Shown piece by piece: positions 23,051 through 35,303 of a stretch of 64,000 nt of DNA; positions within the stretch are counted from its first letter, which is position 1; each line of letters begins with the position of its first letter. The stretch comes from Parietaria judaica (lineage: Eukaryota; Streptophyta; Magnoliopsida; Rosales; Urticaceae), in NCBI GenBank assembly GCA_954871525.1, contig OX940865.1:4216001-4280000 (forward strand), in the 5' to 3' direction. The translations under genes and the position numbers were made by a program. The notes beneath the pieces were generated by a model. That model was not told where the DNA came from and made no database searches. It worked only from the letters and a program-made list of their open reading frames with translations.

Positions 23051-23361
23051 GTATATCAAAGTCAAAGGCTTTCTCATTGGCTCTTCTTGCTTCACCTCAT
23101 CATCGCACAACTTCTTGTTTTCGATTATTCATACACATGTATATGTATAGAGAGAGGACAAGGAAACTGTGAGACGAGCCGGCCATAGGCGATTGGTTTC
23201 GTTGAATTCAAGGTCTGTTTGGATCGATTCGGTACATAAGGAGTTGAGTAAGCTTCTTTCTTTGATTCAGATTCTCATTTAGGTTTCTTCTCCGAGCAGG
23301 GGAATTGGGATCGACGATGAGGGGTTTCTGGCGAGTGCTTCCTTGAGCTTCACACCCTGGC

Positions 23362-26300
23362 ATGGCCGTGGCGAGCGCAGCTCCGGAGACAGCAGCAGCA
23401 GCCAGACGCGCTGATCGCAGAAGGTTCCCGGATCTCGCGGGGGTGATGGAGAGCGACGGAGGCGAGGGGGCGATCGCGGAGGCGGTGGAGGACACGCTGT
23501 TCGTGGCGGTCGGGAAGGCCGTGAAGGAGAGCAAGTCGGGGCTGATATGGGCGCTTCAGAACTCGAGAGGGAAGAAGGTCTGCTTGCTCCATGTTCACGT
23601 GCCTGCCCAGACCATCCCCATCAGTGAGTCTGCAAATACTTGTGTTTGATTTGATTCATCCCCATTACCAATTTCTGTTTCTCTTTCAACTAGTGTTAGG
23701 ATTAATCCTAATCCCAAATCGCAAAACGAAAATAGAGATGACACCAAGTATTATAGCGGTTCACTCAATGTTTAGGAGGTATGTCCACTTGCCGCTTGCG
23801 CCGCTTGCGAATCATCTGATTGGAGTTTCGGCTAAGACTCTCGCTCTCATTTTCTCTTCGTGCTACCACATACACAATGACGGCTACAAGCCATTATGCA
23901 CGAAAATGCAAATTAGGGTTGCACCATAAAACGTGTCAAATACCTTAAATACCGAGGTCGATTAGCTTGACTGCTTAGTGCCGACTGTCGAGTCTTGTGG
24001 TGGTTCCAAGGAATTAGGATTCGCTACTCAACATGAACAATTGTGAAAGCTTAACCGACACGTTCCTAAGATAACGGAAAACCTCGGATTAAAATTAAAG
24101 TATTTAACAGTTGACCATGATTATAGAAAATTAGAGCCTGATATTTGAACTAGGTCAAAGGTAGCTGGCTGATTCAATGACTTATTGTATAATTCTACAG
24201 TGGGAACAAGGTTTCCGGCGAGCTCAATGAAAGATAAGGAGGTCAATGCATACCGGGAAATCGAAAGGCAAAATATGCACAAGATCCTAGCTGAATATCT
24301 TCTTCTTTGTCACCGGATGGGGGTATTATTACATTTCTTTTCATTACAAAAAGCGATGTGGTTATGTGTGAAAATATGTTCGAATGTTGATTATTATCGA
24401 TGCTAAATTGAAACATAGTGTTTTAACGGTCGTTATGCCATTGGTGAATATAGATACAAGCAGAGAAAATTCTTATCGAGATGGACTCTATTGAAAAGGG
24501 AATCGTCGAACTTGTCTCGCAACACAGGATCAAGGTGCTTGTCATGGGCGGCGCTGCAGACAAGTATCACTCAAAGTAAAACTTAGGAATTAAATAAGTT
24601 TATTTCATCTATACATTTTTTCCTCTTTGAAATGAATAAGTTTTGTGAAGGCTTTTAATATATGCTCTCTTGTTTCCTTTTTATTAATGTCCACGTTCAT
24701 CTATTACACTGTCCACATAAAGGTTGCATACTAGTAGTCGAATAGTACTCGAAAAATGAAATGCAAGAGGAACAAGAACGCTTTGTTGATAAAAGAAATC
24801 CCGATCTCTAGTTAGAATTCTCCCGATCATGTTAATTAGGAAATTGTATTAATTCTGAAAGAGAACGCTTTATATAGGCTTAGACACCCTTCATCAATCC
24901 TAGACCTAAAATATGAAAAATACAAAATTTTATAATTGCTGGTCTAATATAGTCTTGCATTGCAGGAAAATGATGGACCTGAGATCGAGGAAAGCTCTTT
25001 TTGTTCGCCAGCAAGCGCCCAGTTTTTGTCTCATTTACTTTACTTGCAAGGGACATCTTATCAATACAAGGTTAGTCATATAATAGTTGTCTAATCTGCA
25101 CAGTGCTGGTCTGAATAATATGAAATTGTGTTCTGTATTTTTCATACTAGGTTAGTCTGTAGTTTTTTCATTATATTCGTGATCCTCACACAGGAGAAGT
25201 ACTTCAGATGGATCTGATGTAGTGGTAAGATCTTTGTCACTGCAACCAAGCCCAAGCACTGAAATTGGACAAGCAAATAGCTTGCGATCGCAGTCTGTGA
25301 ATCTCCGACCAAACAAAGACTTATTCCGTATTGTAAGACCGTTGACCATGGAAAAAACTGGAAGTAGCGTGACAAATCTTTCTTCTCTTGACGGAAGTGA
25401 AGGGCTTTCAACTCCAAGAAACAGAAAAGAGGCACAATCAAGTTTCGATAGTTGGGTTGACTTTGACTTACTACGAGGAAACCCGTCTCCACGTTCCGGC
25501 TATACAACGTCTTCTTCCACTCCTGTGGCTGATGCAAGCTTGCTTCCTTTTTCAAGAAATGAAGGAAGCGACCATGGTTCAGAAATAAAAGAAGCATCGC
25601 ATTTGAAAGAGGATCACCGTGTTCATTCCTCCCCTCCAAGCGTATTGGTACGCACAAATTTTTTATTAAACCTTTATATGTTACTAATTATATGAATTTT
25701 TTATATATGCTTTTAGTATTAGTGGGTTGTTTTGGTAAGTAGGTGGTGCCTAGTGCCTTGTGCAGTTTATGTTTTGTTTAGTTTATTGACTCAATACTTC
25801 TTCTGGGAGAGCTTTGGCCGAGTTTTCGAAGGAATGGTCCTTTTTTTACTTCGTTATTTGCGTTTTACGTTCCATCTTGGTACCGGATCCTATTAAACTT
25901 CCATTTTGAAATAAAATTTTTGTTTGAGGAATTATCAGATGGATTTTAGTTTTATTACTGTTGAATTTAGCATCTGATATGTACTTGAAGGCCGAACTTA
26001 AATTTGATGGCTGTCTTTCAGGATGGTAGTGTAGACGACACTCTTTACGATCATCTTGAAAATGTACTCATTGAGGCCGAAAACGCAAAAAGAGAAGCAT
26101 TTAACGAGGCTGTAAGGCGGGGGAGAGCTGAAAAAGATGCCATTGATGCTATACGAAGGGTAAATCTGTTTACATTAACACCTCCTTTGTTGAAGAATAA
26201 TTATTTTTTTTCCAGCATTTGGACGCCAATCTTTTATATTTACATTTGCTTTACCAGACTGTTAGACCCATGATTTAATAGGAATTAAATTGGTATGCTA

Positions 26301-29300
26301 TTTAATATATTAAGTGTTAATAGGTTGTTTTTGATAAGTAGCATTAATAGGGGAACAAGTAGGAAACCCTAATCCCTCTTACTTAGTGACGCCTAGGTTG
26401 TACCGTGGTTCTGTTTTATTATGTTGATTTGACCCAGGACATCTTTTGGAGAGCTTAGGCTGTGCTCTTCAATGAATAGTCTCTTAGTTTATCTCGTTCA
26501 TTGCAATAAAGCTTCTGATAATCATCGCTCTCTTAGTTTATCTCGTTCATTGCAATAAAGCTTCTGATAATCATTGCTCTCTTAGTTTATCTCGTTCATT
26601 GCAATAAAGCTTCTGGTAATCATCGCTTTGTTAGTTCCCGATTGGTTTACGTGTTCTTTGCTAGTGTTTTACGTTATGTTTTGGTATCCGTTTTTATCAC
26701 ATACTTTCTATCATAGCCATTTTATTTCAGAAGTATATCAAGATATTTGTAATGCTTGGGATTGTAATCCTATGATTCTCAGAGAAAAGCTTATTTCTGA
26801 ATCGGTTTATTTTACAGGCCAAAGCTTCAGAGATACTATACGGCACAGAGTTAAAACGCAGAAAGGAAATCGAGGAAGCCCTAGCTAAAGAGAGAGAAGA
26901 CCTCGACCAGATGAAGAGCCATAGAGATGAAGTCAAGGAAGAGCTTCAGGCCGCCGAGAGTCAAAAGCTGACATTGGAGAGACAAATTGCCGAAGCTGAC
27001 GAGACTTTAAACAATTTGAATAAAAAACTATTTTCTGCGGTTGAGCTGCTCCAGAAATACAAAAAGGAACGGGAAGTGCTGCAGATAGAGCGCGATCACG
27101 CTCTGCGGGAGGCCGAGGATTTGAGGAAAGAGGAGAGAGAGGGCTCAGTTCCGCACTTGCCTCAGTTTTTCTCTGAATTCTCATTCTCGGAAATCGAAGA
27201 AGCAACGAAAAACTTTGACCAGTCGGTGAAGATTGGAGAAGGAGGTTACGGAAGCATTTATCGAGGTCTCCTTCACCATACACATGTGGCTATAAAAATG
27301 CTACACGCTCATAGCCTACAAGGCCCGTCCGAATTTCAGCAAGAGGTATCTCGTCGTTTCAGAGATTTGTAGTGGTTGCAAAATATGCCAAGTATATAGT
27401 GCTAATTTCTGGGCAAGATTAAAATACATTTGTAACATTGTTCCATTTCTGGTGCATTACAATCATCACAGTTCAGTATATTTTTAGGACCCGATGCATT
27501 AATCAAACACGAAACCCAAACACTATATCGACAACGTAACCTTGGTCTCTAATTCGAGAGTTAGACCCATAAAACTCTCCCAAAGAGTTTAATAGGAAAA
27601 CTTGCGTATTAAGACATTAAAGAGAACTCTAAAATAGGCACCTATTTGGTCCCTCAATTAAGTGGGATGTGCGGGAATGGCCCCTCATTTATTAATTTTA
27701 CACCTTTTTAACAGAATTGGGTCATTTCTGCACCAAATCCATAACAGAGGGGCCGGTGACGTTGTTTATATAACAGAAGGGTCATTTATACACATTTCCT
27801 GTTAATCAAGAGGCTAAACCACCAATACCTCTTTTTTTTTTCTTTTCTAAAAGTAGTTAAAATTTTGGAATGTCTTTGTCAGGTCGACGTGTTGAGCAAA
27901 TTGAGACACCCCAATCTCGTTACTCTCATGGGAGCTTGCCCAGAAGCCTGGTCTCTGGTATACGAATATCTTCCAAATGGGTCGCTCGAGGATCGACTCA
28001 ACTGCACCGACAACACTCCACCGTTGTCGTGGCAAACACGCATTAGAATTGCCACCGAATTATGCTCCGTCCTCCTCTTTCTCCACTCGAGCAAGCCCCA
28101 CAGCATTGTGCACGGTGAGGATTTTGGAAATATTTTCTTTCTCATTTCAGTTGTGAATAATACAGTTACAAATTACCACACATTGTGTATACATATTAAT
28201 TTAATTTTTAATAACTTATGGTGTAATAAAAACTGGAATTTCTGTTTTTTTTTCTTCTTCCAGTTCCGGATTCTGTATCTTTTATTTTATTCAATTTCTT
28301 TTCTGTTTTTATTAACTGTAGTGACTGTAATTTTCATCTAGACCGTCAGATCTGACAGTCCAGATTAATTTTATTGTTTCAATTCTGGTTTGTACTGTAT
28401 TTGACAGCATTAGATACAATGAATATTAATAGAGAGCTCATATATTTTACAGGTGATCTGAAACCGTCCAACATTCTCCTCGACGCCAACTTCGTGAGTA
28501 AGCTTAGCGACTTCGGCATCTGCCGGCTCCTATCACAAGATGAACACACCACGGTGTGTTGCAGAACCGACCCGAAAGGCACTTTCGTCTATATGGACCC
28601 CGAGTTCCTCTCTACGGGAGAGCTCACTTCGAAGTCCGACGTGTATTCATTTGGGATTATTTTGCTTCGACTTTTGACCGGGAAACCGGCTCTTGGGATA
28701 GCCAAGGAAGTGCAATACGGGTTGGATCAAGGAAAGCTCATGAACCTTTTGGACCCTTTGGCCGGGGATTGGCCGTTTGTTCAGGCCGAGCAGTTGGCTC
28801 GGTTGGCGCTGAGGTGCTGTGAGATTAACCGAAAAAACCGAGCAGACCTTGCTTCGGACGTCTGGAGGATGCTTGAGCCAATGAGGGCTTCGTTTGGCGG
28901 GTCGTTGTCGTTTCGGCTCGGCTCGGGGGAGCATTTTCAGCCCCCGACGTATTTCATTTGTCCCATCTTCCAGGTTTGTGATGTGTTCTACTCATTGGAA
29001 CTTTAATATGGGAAAATAGAAGTATAAAAGAGAATTTTGAAAGGAAATTAAAACTTTATTCTCCGCCTAACAATTAAAAAAATATATATATATATATATA
29101 TATATATTTTCGGGGTAATGATTAATTTTATATTTTTGACGCTGATTGCATTACATCGCATCACTTCCCAAAACTTTTTTAACAAATCGTTTTACCGAAA
29201 CTTTGTTTTTTCCTGGTCATTTTACAAAGGGACTAAAACAGACAATATAATTAACAAATCAACTACAAGTATTTATCCTTTTTTAATATTGCCACAAAAT

Positions 29301-29704
29301 ATATTTCATAAAATTATAAATTCACGCTGATTCCATCTACGACATTCTACATGGCATTTTCGCCTCCGTTCCGGACGGCGTTATACCTATAATTTCTTCT
29401 TTTCATTTTACCTTTTAACTCGATGCATAAGCCAAATACTTGTCTCGAAATTTGTTTTTCGGACACCCGTTCTCTTTTTCCTTAAAAAAATCTTAATTCC
29501 TAACATGTTCTTAATATGCAGGAGGTGATGCAAGATCCGCACGTGGCGGCGGATGGATTCACTTACGAGGCAGAGGCGGTGCGCGGGTGGTTGGACAGCG
29601 GCCACGACACATCTCCAATGACGAATCTGAAGCTCGAACACTCCAACCTCGTCCCCAACCACGCTCTCCGCTCCGCCATTCAAGAATGGCTGCAACACCA
29701 CTGA
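23362..29704 (+). CDS. PUB33-like: U-box domain-containing protein kinase (PUB33/PUB35-like E3 ubiquitin ligase)
   Basis: Predicted cytoplasmic receptor-like kinase fused to an E3 ubiquitin ligase. Ten exons: 23362-23623, 24201-24322, 24454-24575, 24966-25070, 25194-25647, 26022-26159, 26818-27345, 27883-28114, 28453-28973, 29522-29704. All introns are GT-AG and phases close, giving 888 aa (family about 800-880). Domains in order: USP-like alpha/beta fold (about 45-200, starting VEDTLFVAVGKAVKESKSG); Ser-rich linker (204-355); coiled coil (about 356-500); kinase (about 520-785) with P-loop GEGGYGSIYRG at 541, the Lys of VAIK at 561, HGDLKPSN with catalytic Asp656, and DFG at 674; U-box (about 819-888) with FICPIFQEVMQDPHVAADGF. 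The catalytic loop has Gly in place of Arg (HGD), so it is a non-RD kinase, as is usual in this subgroup. Substrates are unknown. Exact paralogue assignment is uncertain. Confidence 0.92.
26481..26627 (+). repeat. Three 49-bp tandem repeats in intron 6 of the U-box kinase gene
   Basis: Units start at 26481, 26530 and 26579, each beginning CTCTTAGTTTATCTCGTTCA and ending in GATAATCATCGCT-like text. Only a few substitutions separate them. They are intronic and not expected to affect the protein. Confidence 0.85.
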
Positions 29705-30148
29705 CTTCATATATATACGCACACGCATGTATGCGGTTGTGTATACATGTATTACATTTTTCTTCCATACAACTTCTTGTCTCGTGTTATATATATATAG
29801 ATATACACAGGCATGTATATGGGTACTTAAAGAGTGGAGCATCATTGTACATATGCATGTTAAAAGAGTGGAGCATCATTGTTGAACTCGAACTAGTTGT
29901 TGACTTGTTTATATAGATTTTCTTGGCCGTTATATATAATACATGTAATCTATGTATTATCAAGGTTGTATGGATTTGATTTGCCCTTCCCTTATATATA
30001 GAATACATATATTATAGAGTAATTATCACTATTGACCTTTCTTTTATCAAGGCTTATGGATTTGGCCATTCCGTTATAAAATACGATTAAATTTTTTTGT
30101 GTGGATTCGGGTCCTCCGTTATAAAATACCGAATAGCCCATCGGTTAA

Positions 30149-30187
<39 letters not shown>

Positions 30188-30656
30188 CTCTGATTCCGTC
30201 AAAATGTGTTAAATTGAGTGAAAATCTTAAAAAGAATGCATGCAATAAGGTATTTTGGTCATCTCAAATCAATTTTATATTCATAGTATAATTGATGAAA
30301 ACTTATAGATTATCAAATTTTTATACATATTTTTATCAGATTTATCAATTATGCTTTCAATTCACCCCTAAAAATATAAATTATTATTAAAAATTTCAGT
30401 TTACTCGGAAAAATTATGTCGTCGTGGGGGGACGAATTGAAAATTTTATACTAAATAATCAGTATATCTGATAAATTTGTAAGAAGAATATATAATTTTT
30501 ATTTATTAGATATGAAATTATGTATTTATAAAAATTAAATAAATATGTATCACCAATCCGATCGTTAAATTACTCTATGTTATATGTCGCTGTGATACAT
30601 GTATATGTATATGTATGTATCACATTTTTTCTTCCACGCAACTTCTTGTCCTTTAG
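29705..30656. other. 3' UTR and flank of the U-box kinase gene, with a (TA)n microsatellite
   Basis: Includes a 39-bp near-duplicate (GAGTGGAGCATCATTGT twice, at about 29833 and 29869) and a (TA)n tract at about 30150-30185. TGTATACATGTATTACATTT followed by CTTCCATACAACTTCTTGTC (29741-29783) is repeated with a few changes at about 30595-30650, just before the LINE. Confidence 0.6.
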
Positions 30657-30671
30657 TTTTTTTTTTTGAAA

Positions 30672-31221
30672 TCAACGTACGATGTAGTAGGCATCAGCCA
30701 AAATAGAATCCCAAATACAAACAGGAGGGCTATCAACCCACTCCAAATGATCAGACAAAGAATACGCCACTCTAGACAAGTTATGAGCAACGGTATTCGC
30801 AGATCTCAAAACAAAACCAAAACTCACTTGGAAAAAGTGCTTTGACAACTCTAAACAATCAGAGACTAACACATGAAAATCTGATAAACCGGTGCCAAGA
30901 GACATACAATTAATAAGAACTTAAGAATCTGACTCAAACCAACAACGATCAAGGTTTTTCGTCTTGATCCAAGTGAGAGCTTCTTTGAGGCTTATGGCTT
31001 CAGCTTCGCGAACTGGAAAATTTTCTACTTTTAAAGCCAGCTCTTGCCATAATAAAGTGGCCTTCAGAATCCCTCACAACACATCCAAAACCGACCCCAG
31101 ACCTGTCTGAAGGTAGAGATGCGTCCACATTGATCTTAAGCCAGTTGACCGGCGGCTTACACCACTTAGCACATAAGTCTTGCCACTCAGTTCTACCATC
31201 TGCTAGACCCCGTGCAAGTCG
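30672..31221 (-). pseudogene. LINE RNase H domain, frameshifted
   Basis: Continues from the zf-RVT part: WQDLCAKWCKPPVNWLKINV then DASLPSDRSGVGFGCVVRDS is the start of an RVT_3-type RNase H fold. A frameshift follows near 31010 (text resumes as EAEAISLKEALTWIKTKN), with a stop near 30925. The last block (30905-30672) has LVSDCLELSKHFFQVSFGFV and LRSANTVAHNLSRVA, the conserved end of the fold. Two lesions make it non-functional. Confidence 0.75.
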
Positions 31222-32053
31222 TCATTCATCTGCAACCCTACCCGCCAAGACCTGAATATCGTCTACGGGGATAGAATGATTATTCCAAATAAAATGGTTT
31301 CGATGATGCCACAACCCCCAACAGATCATGCTGAATCTTTCACAAGACGCCAGTGGAGATGACAAAAAAAAGCTTTTCAAAAACTCAAACACCCCAGCAC
31401 TAGGATCATACGAAGCTTCGATCATTTCTTTTTGCCAACACTGTCGCGCAAATTCACACTCGAATAGAATGTGAGCAATAGTTTCTGCTTCTCCATTACA
31501 CCAAACACAAAAAGGAGCAATAGGGACATGTTTGGTTACAAGGTTAGCTGCTGTAGGAAGAATCCCCTTCCCCACTCTCCACATGAAATTACGTACCTTG
31601 TAAGGAATATTTAGCTTCCAAACTTTGTTCGAAAAACTACCATCAACAAGAGACACTTCTCCCTGTAGAAAGCGGTACGCTGATCTCACTGTGTACCTTC
31701 CTAGAGTATCATGAAGCCAATACCAAGTGTATGATTGCTCACGGATCGGGATAGTAGTACTCATAATAAGATCTTTGTCCCGATCATTGAACAAATCTGT
31801 CACGATATCAACATCCCAGCTTCTTTTGCCAACCTCAAAAAGGCTAGCGACTGTAGCATGCTCCAACTCTTCCGGCATATCCGACTTAATAAAAGCATTT
31901 CTCTTATATGGAAGCCACGGGATATGCCAAATTTTAGAGTCCAGACCGTCCCCTATACGCCGTCTAGCCCCCCTGACCAACAACTCCTGAGCTTCAAATA
32001 TACTGCGCCAGATAAAGCTAGGGCTTCCACAAGATCAGCATTAAGAAAATCTG
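31222..32053 (-). pseudogene. LINE ORF2 fragment: zf-RVT (reverse transcriptase zinc-binding) region
   Basis: The open stretch 31983-31222 (253 codons) starts in LVRGARRRIGDGLDSKIWHI. It contains SYTWYWLHDTLGRYTVRSAY, KVWKLNIPYKVRNFMWRVGK and the zinc-binding motif FCVWCNGEAETIAHILFECE (Cys-x2-Cys, His, Cys). This order is diagnostic of plant LINE ORF2 C-termini. The frame extends upstream to about 32030 as SFIWRSIFEAQELL. Long for a truncated element, but with no RT catalytic domain it cannot drive retrotransposition. Confidence 0.82.
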
Positions 32054-32059
32054 TGTGTG

Positions 32060-34855
32060 AGTGTTGAGAAGTGGAGCAACATTGTGAAAGATGGCTCCCT
32101 CAACTCTGTAAATCCTATTAATGGATGATTATGGAAAAAGTATCTAAAGTTTTTTTATTTTTATTTTATAATAAATATAACAGTATATTCTTTTGTGTTT
32201 TTAATTGATTTGATTGCATGGTTAAGTCTTACACTTGTACGCTTTATATATCATTTTTTTCACGTTTTGATTTCATGTTCTCGTACAACATTTAATCAAG
32301 CGTTTTAATATTAATTAATAAAATAATTAGAAGTTTAGAAACAAAAAAATACCTAAAAGTTCAAGTGTTCTAATGTTTTTACTTCTCTTAGTTTTCTATT
32401 AAAACATTTAATCAAGCGACTATTCTGAAAAATTATGAAGAAAAAAAAATGATGTCATTGATTTCATCATTATACACTAAAGTATATAAGATATATGATA
32501 GAAATACAATTTCGCCTTGTCGATTTAATTAAAGCCATCAATAAAATCAACCAAACGAGTTCTTGCAGGACGGTTCCATTATTTTTACAAATGAAAAACA
32601 GGTTCAAAAATAAATATACTAAAAAAAAAATATGCATACAAGTTTCATGAACAAATATTTTGAGTATTACAAATTTATTATACTGTCAAAAAATTCAATT
32701 TACCTTGCTGGTTTTGAATTTAAACATGACAAAATTATAATTTAATTAAAATTCTTAATTTTAATGAAACATTTTATCGTAATGCTTTTCTTTCTCCCAT
32801 ATTGTTGGGTTTACCTTCTTTTTTTTTTAATGAAAAAAGCTTTCAAATGATGTGGATTTGCATTTTTGGCTAATTAGTTGGTTGTGGAACTGGAAAGCAT
32901 ATTGTGTTCAAACTCATCCAAACACATACAATGATGATATTTTTTCTTCTTCTTCTTCTGAGAATGGTCTTTATCAATTGCATCACATGTTTGAATTGCT
33001 AACAAAAAGAAATTAGAAACGTTGTTACACAATTGACATTTTGACTTAAGGTTAATTAACTTGCAATTTTAAAAAGAATTAACAGCTAAACTTTTAACGT
33101 TTTTCTTTCTTTTTTCTGGTGGCTCTAACTCTTTCACAAATATATATGTTTAAAATATAAAAACTTGCCTATAACTACTTGTTTTTTAAAATTTTATGTT
33201 TATAATTGCAAAATATAGATTCTTAACTTTGAAAACAATTAAAATATACTCTTTATTGTACTTTGTTAGTATTATTATCTAATTTTAATTTTAATTAATT
33301 CTTTAAAAAAACTTCAAAATAATTAAAGTTGAGTACTGAGACATTTTTTCTTTTGTTGAAAAATTTATGGTATAATTTTGTAAAGAATAAAACTAGAGTG
33401 TATGGAAACAAAATTTTAGGATTAAAAATGAGGATTAATTATTAATTTTTAAAAAATTAAAATTGCGAGATGGTATAAAAGTGAAACCTAAGTATATTTT
33501 CACGGTATATTGGGCATAAAACTGAAGTACAATTATTTCTCAAAATTGGAATTTCCCATTGCATAAAAATACGGAACAAAATGCCAAAATTACCATATTG
33601 ACGAATTTAGAAATAACTTTCATTATTTTTTAACCATATGACTATTGAACCAAAAATAAGATATGATAATGAATGTCTATTTATAATTTTTGTACTTGTG
33701 GACTTTTGTTACAAAGTGGAAGTTCCACCACAAGAGGTTCAAAAGTCCGAACCAATAACTCAATAATTAATGTAAATACCTCCCACCATTAATGAATAAT
33801 ACATATTATTTATACCTCTTGGACTTTTCACACACTATATATATATATACTAATTAGATAAGCATTGACAACATTTCATGAAAAACCTTGTTTTTAAACC
33901 CTTAAAAATATGAACACCAAAGGCCCAAAGAGATAGCTTTTAGAAGAGGTTATATTTGTGTAGTCAAATGTTTTATTAGTTTTGAATTCAGATTTGGTAC
34001 CAGTTGAATAATAAGCATCATTTCATTTGAATTGAAATACACAAAGACCGTACAAGATAAGCTAAATATGTATATGGTTTTAAATCTTTTATTATATTTT
34101 ATACTTGCTTTTTAGCTCCTAGTTTTTGCATTTAAATTATAATGTAAAACTGAAAAAGAGAAAAATGTACCACTTGCCCACTTTGGCTGTACAAAAACTA
34201 CCTGAATGCTGCGTTTAGTGCCGATTATCACTTTATTGGAAATTTAGGATCAAAAGTACCAAATGAAAAAAAAAAAAAAAGGATTAGTTTTGAGCACTCA
34301 TTAAAAAGAATATATATATACAAATCAGCTCTTTTTATTTACACTAAAATTTAATCCAGCTTCCTAAAGTCTAGATCATGATTCCCCCATGGAATCTATA
34401 TTGAAGATATTTATTTTTATATTTTAAAGTTACTACAATATAATAAAAAAAATGTAATAAAAAAAATATATGCTAAATTTTAAGTTTTCTTCAATAATTT
34501 TAGGGACTATAGATCCCGTTTATATTTTTGTAATATTTATTTTCCAATTGGTTCTTAGTTTTATAATACCTTTTTAACTTTCGAGATAAGAGTAGCAATA
34601 GATGTGGTACTAGAGAAATTAATAGCACATTAAAGTACAACGATGCTTTAAATCAACTCTAAAATCACTTACTATTAATGCACAAGGGTTAAAACGTCTT
34701 TTAATTAAACATATGATCTACTTAAATAAACTAACTAACTACTTGTCGGCTCTTTTTTAATCAATTTAATATATATTATAAATAAATAAAAAAATTGTTT
34801 ATTTTTATTTTCTAGTCACAACTCACAATCATACTCAATAATTACACGTCGTACG
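32060..34855. other. AT-rich intergenic DNA, no gene seen
   Basis: Begins with the resumed duplicate of the kinase 3' flank (to about 32110). The remaining 2.7 kb is low-GC DNA with A/T runs (for example 34267-34280) and no supported ORF, repeat or RNA gene. Confidence 0.6.
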
Positions 34856-34903
34856 TTGGTACGTACAAGGCCCATTTGGGTTTTAGAGCCCATGGGATCA
34901 TTC

Positions 34904-35065
34904 CACGTGGACCCCCCTCACACGTGTGCCTCCACCATCCGGAAGTCAGCACGTGCGCATAGCACTGTGACCCCCCGTGGCTCCCATCATCCACTGCACT
35001 TGTGCCGATGTCCGAAAGCAGAGCGGGTCTCTCACGCGCTCAATAACACGACATACCGACACGTG
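34904..35065. promoter_or_regulatory. Cluster of four CACGTG (G-box) motifs
   Basis: CACGTG occurs at 34904, 34921, 34950 and 35060, in contexts CCACGTGG, ACACGTGT, GCACGTGC and ACACGTGT. The surrounding 34856-35270 is GC-rich against AT-rich flanks. G-boxes bind bZIP and bHLH factors in plants. The overlapping ORF at 34856-35260 (134 codons) has no recognisable homology and is probably fortuitous. Whether any gene is controlled from here is not visible; the nearest downstream coding DNA is transposon-derived. Confidence 0.4.
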
Positions 35066-35303
35066 TTGGACTTTCATTCGCTGTTAAGTTGTCGTCATGA
35101 AGTAAACCAATGGTTTTACTACATTACGATGTGCCGCCGCACAGAGGATCTGAATGGATCAGCGATTAAAATGGAACGTCCCATCTGTACGGTGTATACT
35201 CTATACGGTGGTGAGATGAACCGGTTCAGACGGTTGCCAGTCATCTGTCGACAGAGATAAAACGACCATCCCACGCGCTTAATCACTTTCATCATAAAAT
35301 AAA

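Larger units (their letters stand above)
30657..32053 (-). mobile_element. 5'-truncated LINE (non-LTR retrotransposon) with zinc-binding RT tail and RNase H
   Basis: Minus-strand remnant of a plant L1-type LINE. It ends at a poly(A) tail, seen as a T-run at 30657-30667 on the + strand. The 5' end at about 32053 lies after the reverse transcriptase proper. It keeps the zf-RVT region and a broken RNase H domain. It interrupts a duplicate of the kinase gene's 3' flank: homology stops at about 30655 and resumes at about 32060 (GTGGAGCAACATTGTG). Confidence 0.8.

Noticed and set aside
25142..25657. 171-codon minus-strand ORF over the kinase gene
   Set aside because: It is the complement of exon 5 of the U-box kinase and has no domain.
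34856..35260. 134-codon ORF over the G-box cluster
   Set aside because: No domain, no plausible splice partners and unusual composition. The regulatory-motif reading is better supported.
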